5,015 bases of DNA, taken from NCBI GenBank assembly GCA_029058455.1, contig JAIDXU010000269.1, forward strand, positions 1 through 5,015, in the 5' to 3' direction. Below the pieces are notes generated by a model, which saw nothing but the letters and a program-made list of their open reading frames with translations, was not told where the DNA came from and searched no databases. The first letter of the stretch is position 1. Every line of letters starts with the position of its first letter. The position numbers were made by a program, and so were the translations under genes. Origin of the DNA: Paramuribaculum sp. Its GTDB lineage: Bacteria > Bacteroidota > Bacteroidia > Bacteroidales > Muribaculaceae. Positions 1 through 5,002 of the stretch are shown in pieces.

Positions 1-62
1 TACAAGAACTTGTCTTTTTCAGCTTTGAACTGTTTTCCTTGAATTTCTACAATTACAAACAT
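1..62 (-). CDS. rplU: 50S ribosomal protein L21, N-terminal part (runs off the left edge)
   Basis: Read on the minus strand from an ATG at 62-60, this fragment gives 20 complete codons, MFVIVEIQGKQFKAEKDKFL. That is the characteristic start of bacterial L21 (pattern M-x-V-I-V-E-I-x-G-x-Q-F-K-V-E-x-x-x). L21 is a primary binder of 23S rRNA in the large ribosomal subunit. About 80 residues of the family's usual ~100 lie beyond the window. No Shine-Dalgarno sequence precedes the ATG; the upstream bases are A/T-rich, as is common in Bacteroidota. A near-consensus promoter lies about 100 bp upstream. In this phylum rplU is usually followed by rpmA (L27), which would lie outside the window. The reading is short but the match is distinctive. 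Confidence 0.9.
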   Translation of the reverse strand, partial: MFVIVEIQGKQFKAEKDKFL

Positions 63-152
63 TTTAACTTGTTGTTTTATAAGTTACTCCGTCGGGTGGA
101 ACGCTCATTCTGCGGCATTCGCTTACCTGATAACCCGGTGCGGAAAAATTTA
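63..152 (-). promoter_or_regulatory. Structured 5' leader of rplU (possible autoregulatory leader)
   Basis: The leader transcript can fold. CGGGT (137-133) pairs with ACCCG (97-93), extended across small bulges by CCG (143-141) with CGG (91-89). Nearer the gene, a 6-bp hairpin TAACTT/AAGTTA (86-81 with 70-65) ends two bases before the ATG and could hold the initiation region. Ribosomal protein genes are often controlled by leaders that bind their own product, and an L21 leader family is known in Firmicutes. I cannot show that this leader belongs to any known family, so a regulatory role is inference from the folds and the length. Confidence 0.35.
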
Positions 153-158
153 AGCACA

Positions 159-190
159 CAAAGGTACAACATAATTTTCTCACTGCCAAA
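159..190 (-). promoter_or_regulatory. Bacteroidota-type promoter for rplU
   Basis: On the minus strand TTTG (190-187) is followed after exactly 20 nt by TACCTTTG (166-159). This matches the Bacteroidota housekeeping sigma consensus TTTG-N19..21-TAnnTTTG at every fixed position. The inferred transcription start is near 152, which leaves a 5' untranslated leader of about 90 nt before the rplU ATG. Confidence 0.8.
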
Positions 191-304
191 TTTTTTCGTC
201 TCTCATCTCAAAAAAAATCACAAAAAGCCGTCCATAGCTAAAATATCCGCAAAAACAGGACCGACTATCAGTCCATATATCACGCATATTTCACCACTAA
301 AGAC

Positions 305-344
305 AAAAAACAGCCGTGAAATCGCAAAAAACAGTTGTGAAATC
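305..344 (+). repeat. Imperfect 21-bp tandem repeat (two copies) upstream of tRNA-Leu
   Basis: The pattern AAAAAACAG-NN-GTGAAATC occurs at 305-323 and again at 326-344 with a period of 21 bp, about two helical turns. The units differ only in the two bases between the halves (CC versus TT). The second copy overlaps the -33 region of the tRNA-Leu promoter. The A-tracts phased at two helical turns could bend DNA or serve as an upstream activating element, but that is inference. Confidence 0.5.
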
Positions 345-365
345 CAAAATTTTAGCTTAAATTTG
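334..365 (+). promoter_or_regulatory. Bacteroidota-type promoter for tRNA-Leu
   Basis: GTTG (334-337) is followed after 20 nt by TAAATTTG (358-365), a full match to the -7 consensus TAnnTTTG with a -33 of TTG. The tRNA begins 11 bp beyond the -7 element, so transcription should start at or just before the mature 5' end. Confidence 0.75.
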
Positions 366-375
366 CACCGCAAAC

Positions 376-460
376 GCCCGGATGGCGGAATCGGTAGACG
401 CGCTGGTCTCAAACACCAGTGGGGCAACCCATCCCGGTTCGAGCCCGGGTCCGGGTACCA
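376..460 (+). tRNA. tRNA-Leu, anticodon CAA
   Basis: A complete type II tRNA is visible. The acceptor stem GCCCGGA (376-382) pairs with TCCGGGT (450-456), with one terminal G-U pair. The anticodon stem CTGGT/ACCAG encloses a loop with anticodon CAA at 410-412, which reads UUG leucine codons. A long variable arm TGGG/CCCA marks the leucine/serine/tyrosine class. The T arm is CCCGG-TTCGAGC-CCGGG. The discriminator A (457) is followed by a genomically encoded CCA (458-460). It has its own promoter and a terminator directly downstream, so it appears to be a single-gene unit. Confidence 0.97.
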
Positions 461-463
461 AAA

Positions 464-500
464 GAAAGAGGATTCTCATCGCGAGAGTCCTCTTTTCTAT
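464..500 (+). terminator. Intrinsic terminator after tRNA-Leu
   Basis: The arm 465-477 pairs with 483-495 to form a 13-bp stem around the loop ATCGC (478-482), followed by TTTTCTAT. One internal pair is G-U if read on the plus strand (T473 with G487) but would be an A-C mismatch on the minus strand, so the hairpin fits plus-strand RNA better. It begins 3 nt after the tRNA CCA. Confidence 0.8.
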
Positions 501-502
501 TC

Positions 503-588
503 CCCGCCCCTCGTAACTCGTTGGTCTGCTCATATTCCTGCGGATGCCGTGTTACTGATTGGAAAGCAGGAACTCCGCGAGGGGTGGG
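503..588 (+). ncRNA. Candidate structured RNA, unidentified
   Basis: Bases 503-513 can pair with 578-588 in an 11-bp closing stem. Inside it 535-541 pairs with 566-572 (7 bp: TTCCTGC/GCAGGAA), leaving an asymmetric internal loop and a 24-nt apical loop. The closing stem contains a G-U pair on the plus strand (G506 with T585), which would be a mismatch on the minus strand, favouring plus-strand RNA. No dedicated promoter is visible, so it may depend on read-through from tRNA-Leu. I do not recognise a known family. It lacks the GGTCAGG and AGCAGC blocks of signal recognition particle RNA. It could be a small RNA or simply the folded 3' trailer between two terminators. Confidence 0.3.
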
Positions 589-621
589 CCTTCGCGGAGT
601 TCTTCTATTTGTTTGTTTTAT
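570..621 (+). terminator. Terminator-like hairpin, plus strand
   Basis: GAACTCCGCGA (570-580) and TCGCGGAGTTC (592-602) form a perfect 11-bp stem with an 11-nt loop, followed on the plus strand by the T-rich tract 603-621. On the minus strand, behind tRNA-Gln, no T-run follows, so plus orientation is preferred. Its left arm overlaps both stems of the structured RNA candidate (bases 570-572 and 578-580), so the two folds cannot coexist in full. Confidence 0.6.
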
Positions 622-626
622 TGAAG

Positions 627-697
627 TTGTCTTACCTGGATTCGAACCAAGACAGGCAGAACCAAAAACTGCAGTGCTACCATTACACCATAAGACA
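627..697 (-). tRNA. tRNA-Gln, anticodon TTG
   Basis: Read on the minus strand, the acceptor stem TGTCTTA (697-691) pairs perfectly with TAAGACA (634-628), with discriminator A at 627. The D arm contains GGTGTAATGGTAGCA, and the T loop is TTCGAAT. The anticodon loop TTTTGGT carries TTG at 665-663, which reads glutamine CAA codons. The innermost anticodon-stem pair is T-T (668 with 660), a mismatch also tolerated elsewhere. CCA is not encoded, unlike in the neighbouring tRNA-Leu, so it must be added after transcription. A strong promoter lies upstream at 737-768. Confidence 0.95.
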
Positions 698-736
698 ATC
701 CTGTTTGCCCAAACCCGCTTGGGGTCTAAGGCGTCA

Positions 737-768
737 CAAAGGTAGGGAGCTTTTGGCAAATATGCAAA
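737..768 (-). promoter_or_regulatory. Bacteroidota-type promoter for tRNA-Gln
   Basis: On the minus strand TTTG (768-765) is followed after exactly 20 nt by TACCTTTG (744-737). The -7 octamer and spacing are identical to those of the rplU promoter. Transcription should start near 730, giving a 5' extension of about 33 nt to be removed by RNase P. That extension can form a small hairpin CCCAA/TTGGG. The interval 769-831 between this promoter and the tatD stop shows A/T-rich sequence and no convincing terminator for tatD. Confidence 0.8.
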
Positions 769-831
769 TTTTTTGAATTTTTTTTGGTGAAGCCGGAGGT
801 GCAAAGTTTCCAATAAGAAGTGCGCCGGGGG

Positions 832-1500
832 TCAGACGCTTTTCTGGCCGGAGTTGAGGAAGCGGTGCAGATTGTCTCGGGCTATATCGGACACTACGCT
901 CTGACGTTTGTCTCTTACCTGAGCCACTGCGGCGATGACGTCGCGTATGGCTTCGTCGGGGAGCTCGTCGGTCTCGAGAAGTATAAGATTGCGGGGTATC
1001 GCCTTGAGGGTGTCGGGGTTACACTTGAGTCCTACCGACATGTAGATGCCGTGATCAGCAAGCTGATTGGCCATCTCGGGGATGGAACGGAAGCCGTGTA
1101 TGGCCCACGACGCCACAGGTTTGAACTCCTTATATAGTTTGAAAAGTATATCGTAACGGCGCACTATATGAAACATTACGGGCATACGGGCCTCGGTGGC
1201 TACCTGAAGCTGATAGCGCAGAAGCTGCTCCTGCCGCTCTATCGGAGCGCCGTGCAGCGGGTCGATACCTACCTCGCCAAGCGCTACTACGCGCGGGTCA
1301 GTGATAGCGGTGGAGAGTACATCATAAATCTCATATTCGTCCGCGTTGGCGGTGTCCCACGGGTGCAGCCCTACCATGAGGCGTTGGTCGGGACGCGTCG
1401 GCTTGTATTCGCGATATTCCTCGAGACCGAGTGTAAGCAACTGCGCGTCGCGATCATGACAGTGGGCGTTGATGTCGTGTATGCTGTTGAAAAATCTCAT
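832..1500 (-). CDS. TatD family metal-dependent hydrolase
   Basis: The 222-residue product is a TIM-barrel metallohydrolase of the TatD family. Members cleave DNA or related phosphoesters with divalent metals, and some have 3'-5' exonuclease or D-aminoacyl-tRNA deacylase activity; the substrate of this one cannot be read from the sequence. All expected metal ligands are visible: the HxH pair H13 and H15 in DINAHCHD, E76 in ALGEVGID, H111 in MFHIVR, H135 in WAIHGF and D178 in LLETDELP. It is shorter than classical TatD (about 260 residues) and has the GLHPW motif at 44-48 typical of a compact form seen in Bacteroidota. The ATG at 1500 lies 17 bp after the yidD stop, so it is probably the last gene of the rnpA operon. 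I do not assign it the symbol tatD because several paralogues exist. Confidence 0.88.
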   Translation of the reverse strand: MRFFNSIHDINAHCHDRDAQLLTLGLEEYREYKPTRPDQRLMVGLHPWDTANADEYEIYDVLSTAITDPRVVALGEVGIDPLHGAPIERQEQLLRYQLQVATEARMPVMFHIVRRYDILFKLYKEFKPVASWAIHGFRSIPEMANQLADHGIYMSVGLKCNPDTLKAIPRNLILLETDELPDEAIRDVIAAVAQVRDKRQSVVSDIARDNLHRFLNSGQKSV

Positions 1501-1517
1501 AATCTTCAGTTGTTGTA

Positions 1518-1757
1518 TCAGGGTACAGGGTCATATCCGCAACCTCCCCATGGATTGCATCTCGCCACTCTGCGTATGGTGAGCCACAACCCTTTGACCG
1601 GACCATGCTTACGCAATGCCTCGAGGGCATACTGGGAGCATGTGGGGGTGAAACGGCAACTAGGCGGCAATAGCGGCGAAATGCTGTACCGGTAGAAGTA
1701 GATCGGCAGCGACAGCAGGCGACTGAAACATCGGCTTATGAATGGAAGTGGATTCAT
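1518..1757 (-). CDS. yidD: Membrane protein insertion efficiency factor YidD
   Basis: The 79-residue product shows the full YidD signature. It includes YRYSISP (22-28), [11 protein letters not shown] (34-44), [11 protein letters not shown] (46-56), RRVARCNPW (62-70) and a terminal GYDPVP, with the conserved cysteines C34, C40 and C67. The length is normal for the family (70-85). YidD is a small, membrane-associated, amphipathic protein that assists YidC/Sec-dependent insertion of inner-membrane proteins. The start codon overlaps the rnpA stop as ATGA (1757-1754), which implies translational coupling. In many bacteria yidD follows rnpA and precedes yidC near the origin. Here yidC is absent and a TatD hydrolase follows, the arrangement I recall for Bacteroidota. 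Confidence 0.95.
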   Translation of the reverse strand: MNPLPFISRCFSRLLSLPIYFYRYSISPLLPPSCRFTPTCSQYALEALRKHGPVKGLWLTIRRVARCNPWGGCGYDPVP

Positions 1758-2188
1758 ACGTTACTATCGCCGGCTGATATATTGGTTGATATATTATTTT
1801 CTATGTGATGAATTTTCACGAGCAGACGCCGCATGGCGGCATGTATAGATGCCGACGGCAGGACGCTGTTGGCCACGTAGACGAACGCTATGTCGGCAGG
1901 CATACTGTCCCCGGCACGCTGCGCCTCGATATCGCCGTGGTTGAGGCGGTAAGCCTCACGGATACGGCGACGCGCCGCCACACGGTCAACGGCATGGCGA
2001 AGTCGCTTTTTCGGCACGGTGACGACAAACTGAAATGGCGCGTCACCCTCTTTGCGCGATGACGCCTCGCGCCATACCCCTCTCAGAGGATAGCATAACG
2101 CGCTATGCGAATCGCGGTCGGTGAACAGCCGGTCTACGGCCACCGCTCCGCACAATTTATGCCGTTTGCCCAGTTCAAATTTTTTCAT
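1754..2188 (-). CDS. rnpA: Ribonuclease P protein component
   Basis: The 144-residue basic protein matches RnpA. It starts [14 protein letters not shown], resembling the usual 'F-x-x-x-x-R-L' opening. It has the central strand [11 protein letters not shown] (52-62) and the helix [17 protein letters not shown] (67-83), where the family RNR motif lies. RnpA binds the catalytic RNA and helps recognise the 5' leader of precursor tRNAs. The canonical N in the RNR block is replaced here (DRVAARRR), though the arginines and the IREAYR part are kept. The protein is longer than the typical ~115-125 residues, with a spacer at 37-50 and a low-complexity tail after about residue 128. It is the first gene of its operon, overlapping yidD by 4 bp; rpmH, its partner in many phyla, is not present. 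No Shine-Dalgarno sequence is visible before the ATG. Confidence 0.92.
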   Translation of the reverse strand: MKKFELGKRHKLCGAVAVDRLFTDRDSHSALCYPLRGVWREASSRKEGDAPFQFVVTVPKKRLRHAVDRVAARRRIREAYRLNHGDIEAQRAGDSMPADIAFVYVANSVLPSASIHAAMRRLLVKIHHIENNISTNISAGDSNV

Positions 2189-2216
2189 AGGTCTAAATTA
2201 TAAAATCTATATTATA

Positions 2217-2249
2217 TTAACATAATCAGTCTTTTTATTTTAACACAAA
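2217..2249 (-). promoter_or_regulatory. Possible promoter for the rnpA-yidD-tatD operon (weak match)
   Basis: The A/T-rich stretch just upstream of rnpA offers a -33 TTTG (2249-2246) and, after 21 nt, TATGTTAA (2224-2217), which matches only TA and TT of the -7 consensus TAnnTTTG. A TATAAT-like sequence (2216-2211) is adjacent. The position, about 30-60 bp before the ATG, suits a promoter, but the match is poor and other starts are possible. Confidence 0.3.
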
Positions 2250-2296
2250 ATTCATGTTTTTGTAACTTGTAGCGGAGGTTGTCGCGGGGGGATTGT

Positions 2297-2474
2297 GGCG
2301 CGGGTCTCCTGACCCGCGCTTTATCAACGCATGACTGGCTTCCCTGTTCGGATGAGCGGGCCGGGAGGCCCCCTCTACTTTACCAACGTGGGCGCGGGCC
2401 TCCCGGCCTGCGCTATATCAACACATAATTGGCTTCCCGTTCGGATGAGCGGGCCGGGAGGCCCCCTCTACTTT
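2297..2474. repeat. Two-unit GC-rich hairpin repeat resembling a REP/BIME element
   Basis: Two units with a period of 93-94 bp lie in tandem. Each has a first hairpin (2298-2319; 2392-2413), a spacer with a near-identical tract (TTCGGATGAGCGGGCC in both), a second hairpin (2354-2375; 2447-2468) and then CTCTACTTT. The first hairpins have 9-bp stems and 4-nt loops; the second have GGGCC/GGCCC stems with a GGGA loop. The second hairpin is close to the reverse complement of the first: 2392-2413 and the complement of 2447-2468 agree at 18 of 22 positions. Alternating inverted hairpins are the architecture of BIMEs built from REP sequences. Between units the first stem changes T-A to C-G (2305/2312 versus 2399/2406), so pairing is conserved. 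No transposase is in the window. Confidence 0.7.
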
Positions 2475-2495
2475 GACTCCCGCTACGCCGACGCC

Positions 2496-2557
2496 CATAA
2501 ACAACCGAATAAAGGTCGGCGGCTTTTGGGCCGGCGACCTTTATTCGGTTGTTTATG
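2496..2557 (-). terminator. Long palindrome, probable terminator of the secreted propeller gene
   Basis: Arms 2496-2523 and 2530-2557 pair over 28 positions with a single G-G mismatch (2519 with 2534) around a 6-nt loop. It begins 58 nt past the stop codon of the minus-strand gene at 2616-4826. The distal minus-strand arm is T-rich (CCTTTATTCGGTTGTTTATG) but no T-run follows, so it may be a terminator, a 3'-end stabiliser, or a bidirectional block insulating the rnpA operon. It is unlike the adjacent GC-rich repeats in sequence. Confidence 0.5.
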
Positions 2558-2561
2558 TCAC

Positions 2562-2582
2562 GGAGTATCTCTGTGATACTCC
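2562..2582 (-). other. Small hairpin in the 3' untranslated region
   Basis: GGAGTATC (2562-2569) and GATACTCC (2575-2582) form a perfect 8-bp stem with a 5-nt loop. It lies 33 nt past the stop of the propeller gene and directly before the long palindrome, so the transcript would end in two successive hairpins. Confidence 0.5.
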
Positions 2583-2615
2583 CGCTTGTGGACGTTGTGT
2601 GTGTGGCGTGAGGGA

Positions 2616-4826
2616 TTATTTCACGAATTTAACAGCCTTGCCGTTGACAGTTGCCACGAGGACACCCTTGGCAGCTACGTTGATGGCAGCGTTGGTTACG
2701 CCTGTTGCTACGGTACGGCCGAGCATGTCGACGATCTGAACGTCAGCGTTGGCGTCGGCGTTAACTACTACTGCGTCGCCGTTTACGCTGATCTGAACGT
2801 TGGTGTTGTCAACTGCGATAGCATCTACCGATGCAGAGAGATCTTCTGCCGACCAAGTGAAGGGAGAATACTTCTCGTTGAAGAGGCTGATAGCCTGTAC
2901 ACCTACCTTGTAACCCTTCTCGGCAGTAGCTGGGATAGAATAAGTCTGAACGCCGGGACGAACTGCTACGTGACGGTCGGTGGTGTTGCGCAAGAAACCG
3001 GTGACGGGGTTGGCAGCCACAAGGCTCACTTTACCGCGGTCGGGAGTTTCGATATATACGTTGTAAGCGCAGGTGAGGTCGTCGTTGTCAACCCAGGTAA
3101 CGGTGAGCATACCGTCCTCGATCACAGCGTGAACATCGGTGGGAGCCTCAACATCAGCGGGCTCGTTTTCGTGCTGATTCTCGTACATGAAAGCTGCGGA
3201 TGCCCAGCCGCCACCTGAATCGGTATTTCTCATATACTGATATTCAGTACCTTCCTGATAGCATGAACCGGTAAGGAAGAGGTCGGCACGACCGCTGCCG
3301 TTGAAGTCGGCGGGACAAGCACCGGTATCTTTGGCGAAGTCACGGATACGGAGGTAGTCACACTCTTTCTCGAATGTACCTGCTGCATTGCCGTAGTAAG
3401 TATTATTGTTTTCTACACCATCAAGATAGATATCAACATAGCCGTCGCCATTAAAGTCGCGAATCCAGGGACGGAAGTCCTCTTTCCAGGCGGGTTCAAA
3501 ATCCTGAAGCTGGAGGCTGGCATAAGCATCTTCGTTGTATATTCCTGACTCTTCATCACCATTATTGAAGTAAACGCGGAATATCCAGCCACCAAGACCG
3601 TCAACATAACCGCCGGTATAAAGGTCGAGATAACCGCTGTCGGGGTTGGGAGAAAGGTCAATACCGCAGGAACGTCCGGCAACGAATTTTGAAGCGTCGG
3701 TAACATCGACGAATTTGCGACCGCCATTGCCGTCATCCTTATTAAGATAGATACGGCTTACGTTGTTCACACCTTCGGGGTGATTGGGGTCGTGTACGGA
3801 AGATGCGGGAGCATAACCTGAGAAGAAAAGGTCGAGCCAGCCGTCGTTGTCAAGGTCGGCGAACTTCACGTTACCCGAAACGGGCATGAATGCGCCGGGC
3901 ATCTCGAATTCATCTTCACCAAGCTGAGCTTCGCCGTATGCGCCACCTTTGGTTTCGGCGATAAGCACCTGCTGGAATTTACCGGTACCGTTGATATTGC
4001 GGTAGAGCTGAGCCACACGGTAGGCTTCGCCCGATACGCGGTTGGTACGCTTACCGCAGACAGCGAGATCCACATATCCGTCACGGTCGTAGTCGCCGAC
4101 TGCGAATACGCTGTTGTAAAGACGTTCTGCCTCGTCGGCATTGGCGTCGGGACGAACCACAGCGGGAAGTCCGTGCTCTTCGATGCGGGTGAACGTACCG
4201 TTACCGTTGTTGTGGTAAAGCTGACAGGTAATGTAGCAGTTCTTGTCGCCAACCTGCTCGAAGTAGAGCTGGTCGCGGTATGAAGCAGCATAGTCGTTGG
4301 AGTTGACTACCATTACAATATACATGTCGAGGAGTCCGTCATTGTCATAGTCAAATACAGCATAGCTCTGACGCATGCCGGGGATAATACCGTTTTCGGG
4401 GAATGACTGACGGTAATAGTCCTTGTCCTCATAGACAGGGTTGCCGTCTTCGTCCAAAACAGGATTGCCGTCGCCGTCCTTCACTTCTTCCTGACGAGTC
4501 TCGACATATTCGGGACCGTTCCAGAGGCATTTGTATGTACCGTCGCCATTGTCGAGATACATCATCGAGAGGAAAGGCCAGGGCCAGCAACCGGGTTTGT
4601 TGAAATCATCGTAATATTCATTCCCGCCACCGTAGTATACATCATAACGGTCGGTGTTGTTGAAGTCCGCAACCATTGGCTGTGTTGCGTAAACGGGACG
4701 GAACTGATTGGATTGCTCAAAAAGCTGCCAGCTTCCCTGGTGTTCCCAGTCGGGCTTTGCGGCAATAGCTGTGACGCTCGACATTGCGAGGGCTGCCAGC
4801 ATAGCTGCGGAGTAAAACTTTTTCAT
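2616..4826 (-). CDS. Secreted FG-GAP/VCBS-repeat protein with fibronectin-III-like and T9SS type A sorting domains
   Basis: The 736-residue protein begins with a Sec signal peptide (MKKFYSAAMLAALAMSSVTA, probable cleavage after AIA at 20-22). Residues about 50-520 carry seven FG-GAP/VCBS-like units with calcium-loop motifs: DFNNTDRYD (54), DYDNDGLLD (159), DYDRDGYVD (245), DLDNDGWLD (324), DLSPNPDSGYLD (390), DFNGDGYVD (457) and DFNGSGRAD (507). Seven is the number expected for an integrin-like beta-propeller. Residues 559-662 look like a fibronectin type III domain (APTDVHAVIEDGMLTVTW). The C-terminal 70 residues (VQIVDMLGRTVATG, then GVLVATVNGKAVKFVK) match the T9SS type A sorting domain, so the protein should cross the outer membrane and be released or anchored at the surface. 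An acidic micro-repeat (DGDGNPVLDEDGNPVYED, 117-134) interrupts the propeller. No catalytic domain is seen; ligand or substrate is unknown. It appears monocistronic. Confidence 0.87.
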   Translation of the reverse strand: MKKFYSAAMLAALAMSSVTAIAAKPDWEHQGSWQLFEQSNQFRPVYATQPMVADFNNTDRYDVYYGGGNEYYDDFNKPGCWPWPFLSMMYLDNGDGTYKCLWNGPEYVETRQEEVKDGDGNPVLDEDGNPVYEDKDYYRQSFPENGIIPGMRQSYAVFDYDNDGLLDMYIVMVVNSNDYAASYRDQLYFEQVGDKNCYITCQLYHNNGNGTFTRIEEHGLPAVVRPDANADEAERLYNSVFAVGDYDRDGYVDLAVCGKRTNRVSGEAYRVAQLYRNINGTGKFQQVLIAETKGGAYGEAQLGEDEFEMPGAFMPVSGNVKFADLDNDGWLDLFFSGYAPASSVHDPNHPEGVNNVSRIYLNKDDGNGGRKFVDVTDASKFVAGRSCGIDLSPNPDSGYLDLYTGGYVDGLGGWIFRVYFNNGDEESGIYNEDAYASLQLQDFEPAWKEDFRPWIRDFNGDGYVDIYLDGVENNNTYYGNAAGTFEKECDYLRIRDFAKDTGACPADFNGSGRADLFLTGSCYQEGTEYQYMRNTDSGGGWASAAFMYENQHENEPADVEAPTDVHAVIEDGMLTVTWVDNDDLTCAYNVYIETPDRGKVSLVAANPVTGFLRNTTDRHVAVRPGVQTYSIPATAEKGYKVGVQAISLFNEKYSPFTWSAEDLSASVDAIAVDNTNVQISVNGDAVVVNADANADVQIVDMLGRTVATGVTNAAINVAAKGVLVATVNGKAVKFVK

Positions 4827-4880
4827 TTGTTCTGATTAGTTTTGGGTTATTACTTAAGGTTAATTATAAAATTGCTATAT

Positions 4881-4912
4881 TGAGGTAAGTTTGGCCCAAG
4901 CCGTAAGTTTGC
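4881..4912 (+). promoter_or_regulatory. Possible plus-strand promoter pointing out of the window
   Basis: TAAGTTTG at 4905-4912 is a full match to the -7 consensus TAnnTTTG, with TTG (4881-4883) 21 nt upstream. An identical octamer occurs 18 bp earlier (4887-4894) as part of the direct repeat GTAAGTTTG (4886-4894 and 4904-4912), but without a suitable -33. If real, it would drive a divergent gene beyond 5015. No comparable minus-strand promoter was found for the propeller gene in this gap. Confidence 0.35.
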
Positions 4913-4931
4913 ATGATTTAAGGACAGCCGC

Positions 4932-5002
4932 CGGAAGTACAATAAACGCGATTTTTTGAAATTAATCCGATTTTTTGAAACCGACGCACAATATGACTTC
5001 CG
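4932..5002. repeat. Nested inverted and direct repeats at the right edge
   Basis: CGGAAGT (4932-4938) and ACTTCCG (4996-5002) form a 7-bp inverted repeat. Between them CGATTTTTTGAAA occurs twice as an exact 13-bp direct repeat (4949-4961 and 4968-4980; period 19 bp). The stretch 4827-5015 otherwise holds A/T-rich sequence with no gene. The repeats could be paired operator sites or a folded leader for a gene to the right; the sequence does not decide. Confidence 0.5.

Noticed and set aside
501..602. Signal recognition particle (4.5S-type) RNA
   Set aside because: A GTTGGT block (520-525) and a GGAAAGCAGG segment (561-570) recall it, but the diagnostic GGTCAGG and GGAAGGNAGCAGC blocks of domain IV are missing and the stems do not match.
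39..776. A 245-codon open frame on the plus strand across the left region
   Set aside because: It runs through the rplU leader, both tRNA genes and both terminators, its product has no recognisable family features, and the RNA genes fully explain the region.
769..831. Terminator for the rnpA-yidD-tatD operon
   Set aside because: No stable stem followed by a T-run was found on the minus strand; the downstream bases there are A-rich.
1168..1695. Plus-strand open frame of 175 codons opposite tatD and yidD
   Set aside because: It is antisense to two well-recognised genes and its translation resembles nothing known to me.
2297..2474. CRISPR array
   Set aside because: There are only two units of about 94 bp containing internal hairpins, with no regular 25-40 bp repeat and unique-spacer pattern and no cas gene.
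2473..3218. Plus-strand open frames over the end of the propeller gene
   Set aside because: They are antisense to a gene with a signal peptide, repeat motifs and a sorting domain, and show no family features themselves.
3413..4765. Additional minus-strand open frames inside the propeller gene
   Set aside because: They are low-complexity, Thr/Ser/Val-rich frame-shifted readings of the repetitive calcium-loop codons, not separate genes or evidence of a frameshift.
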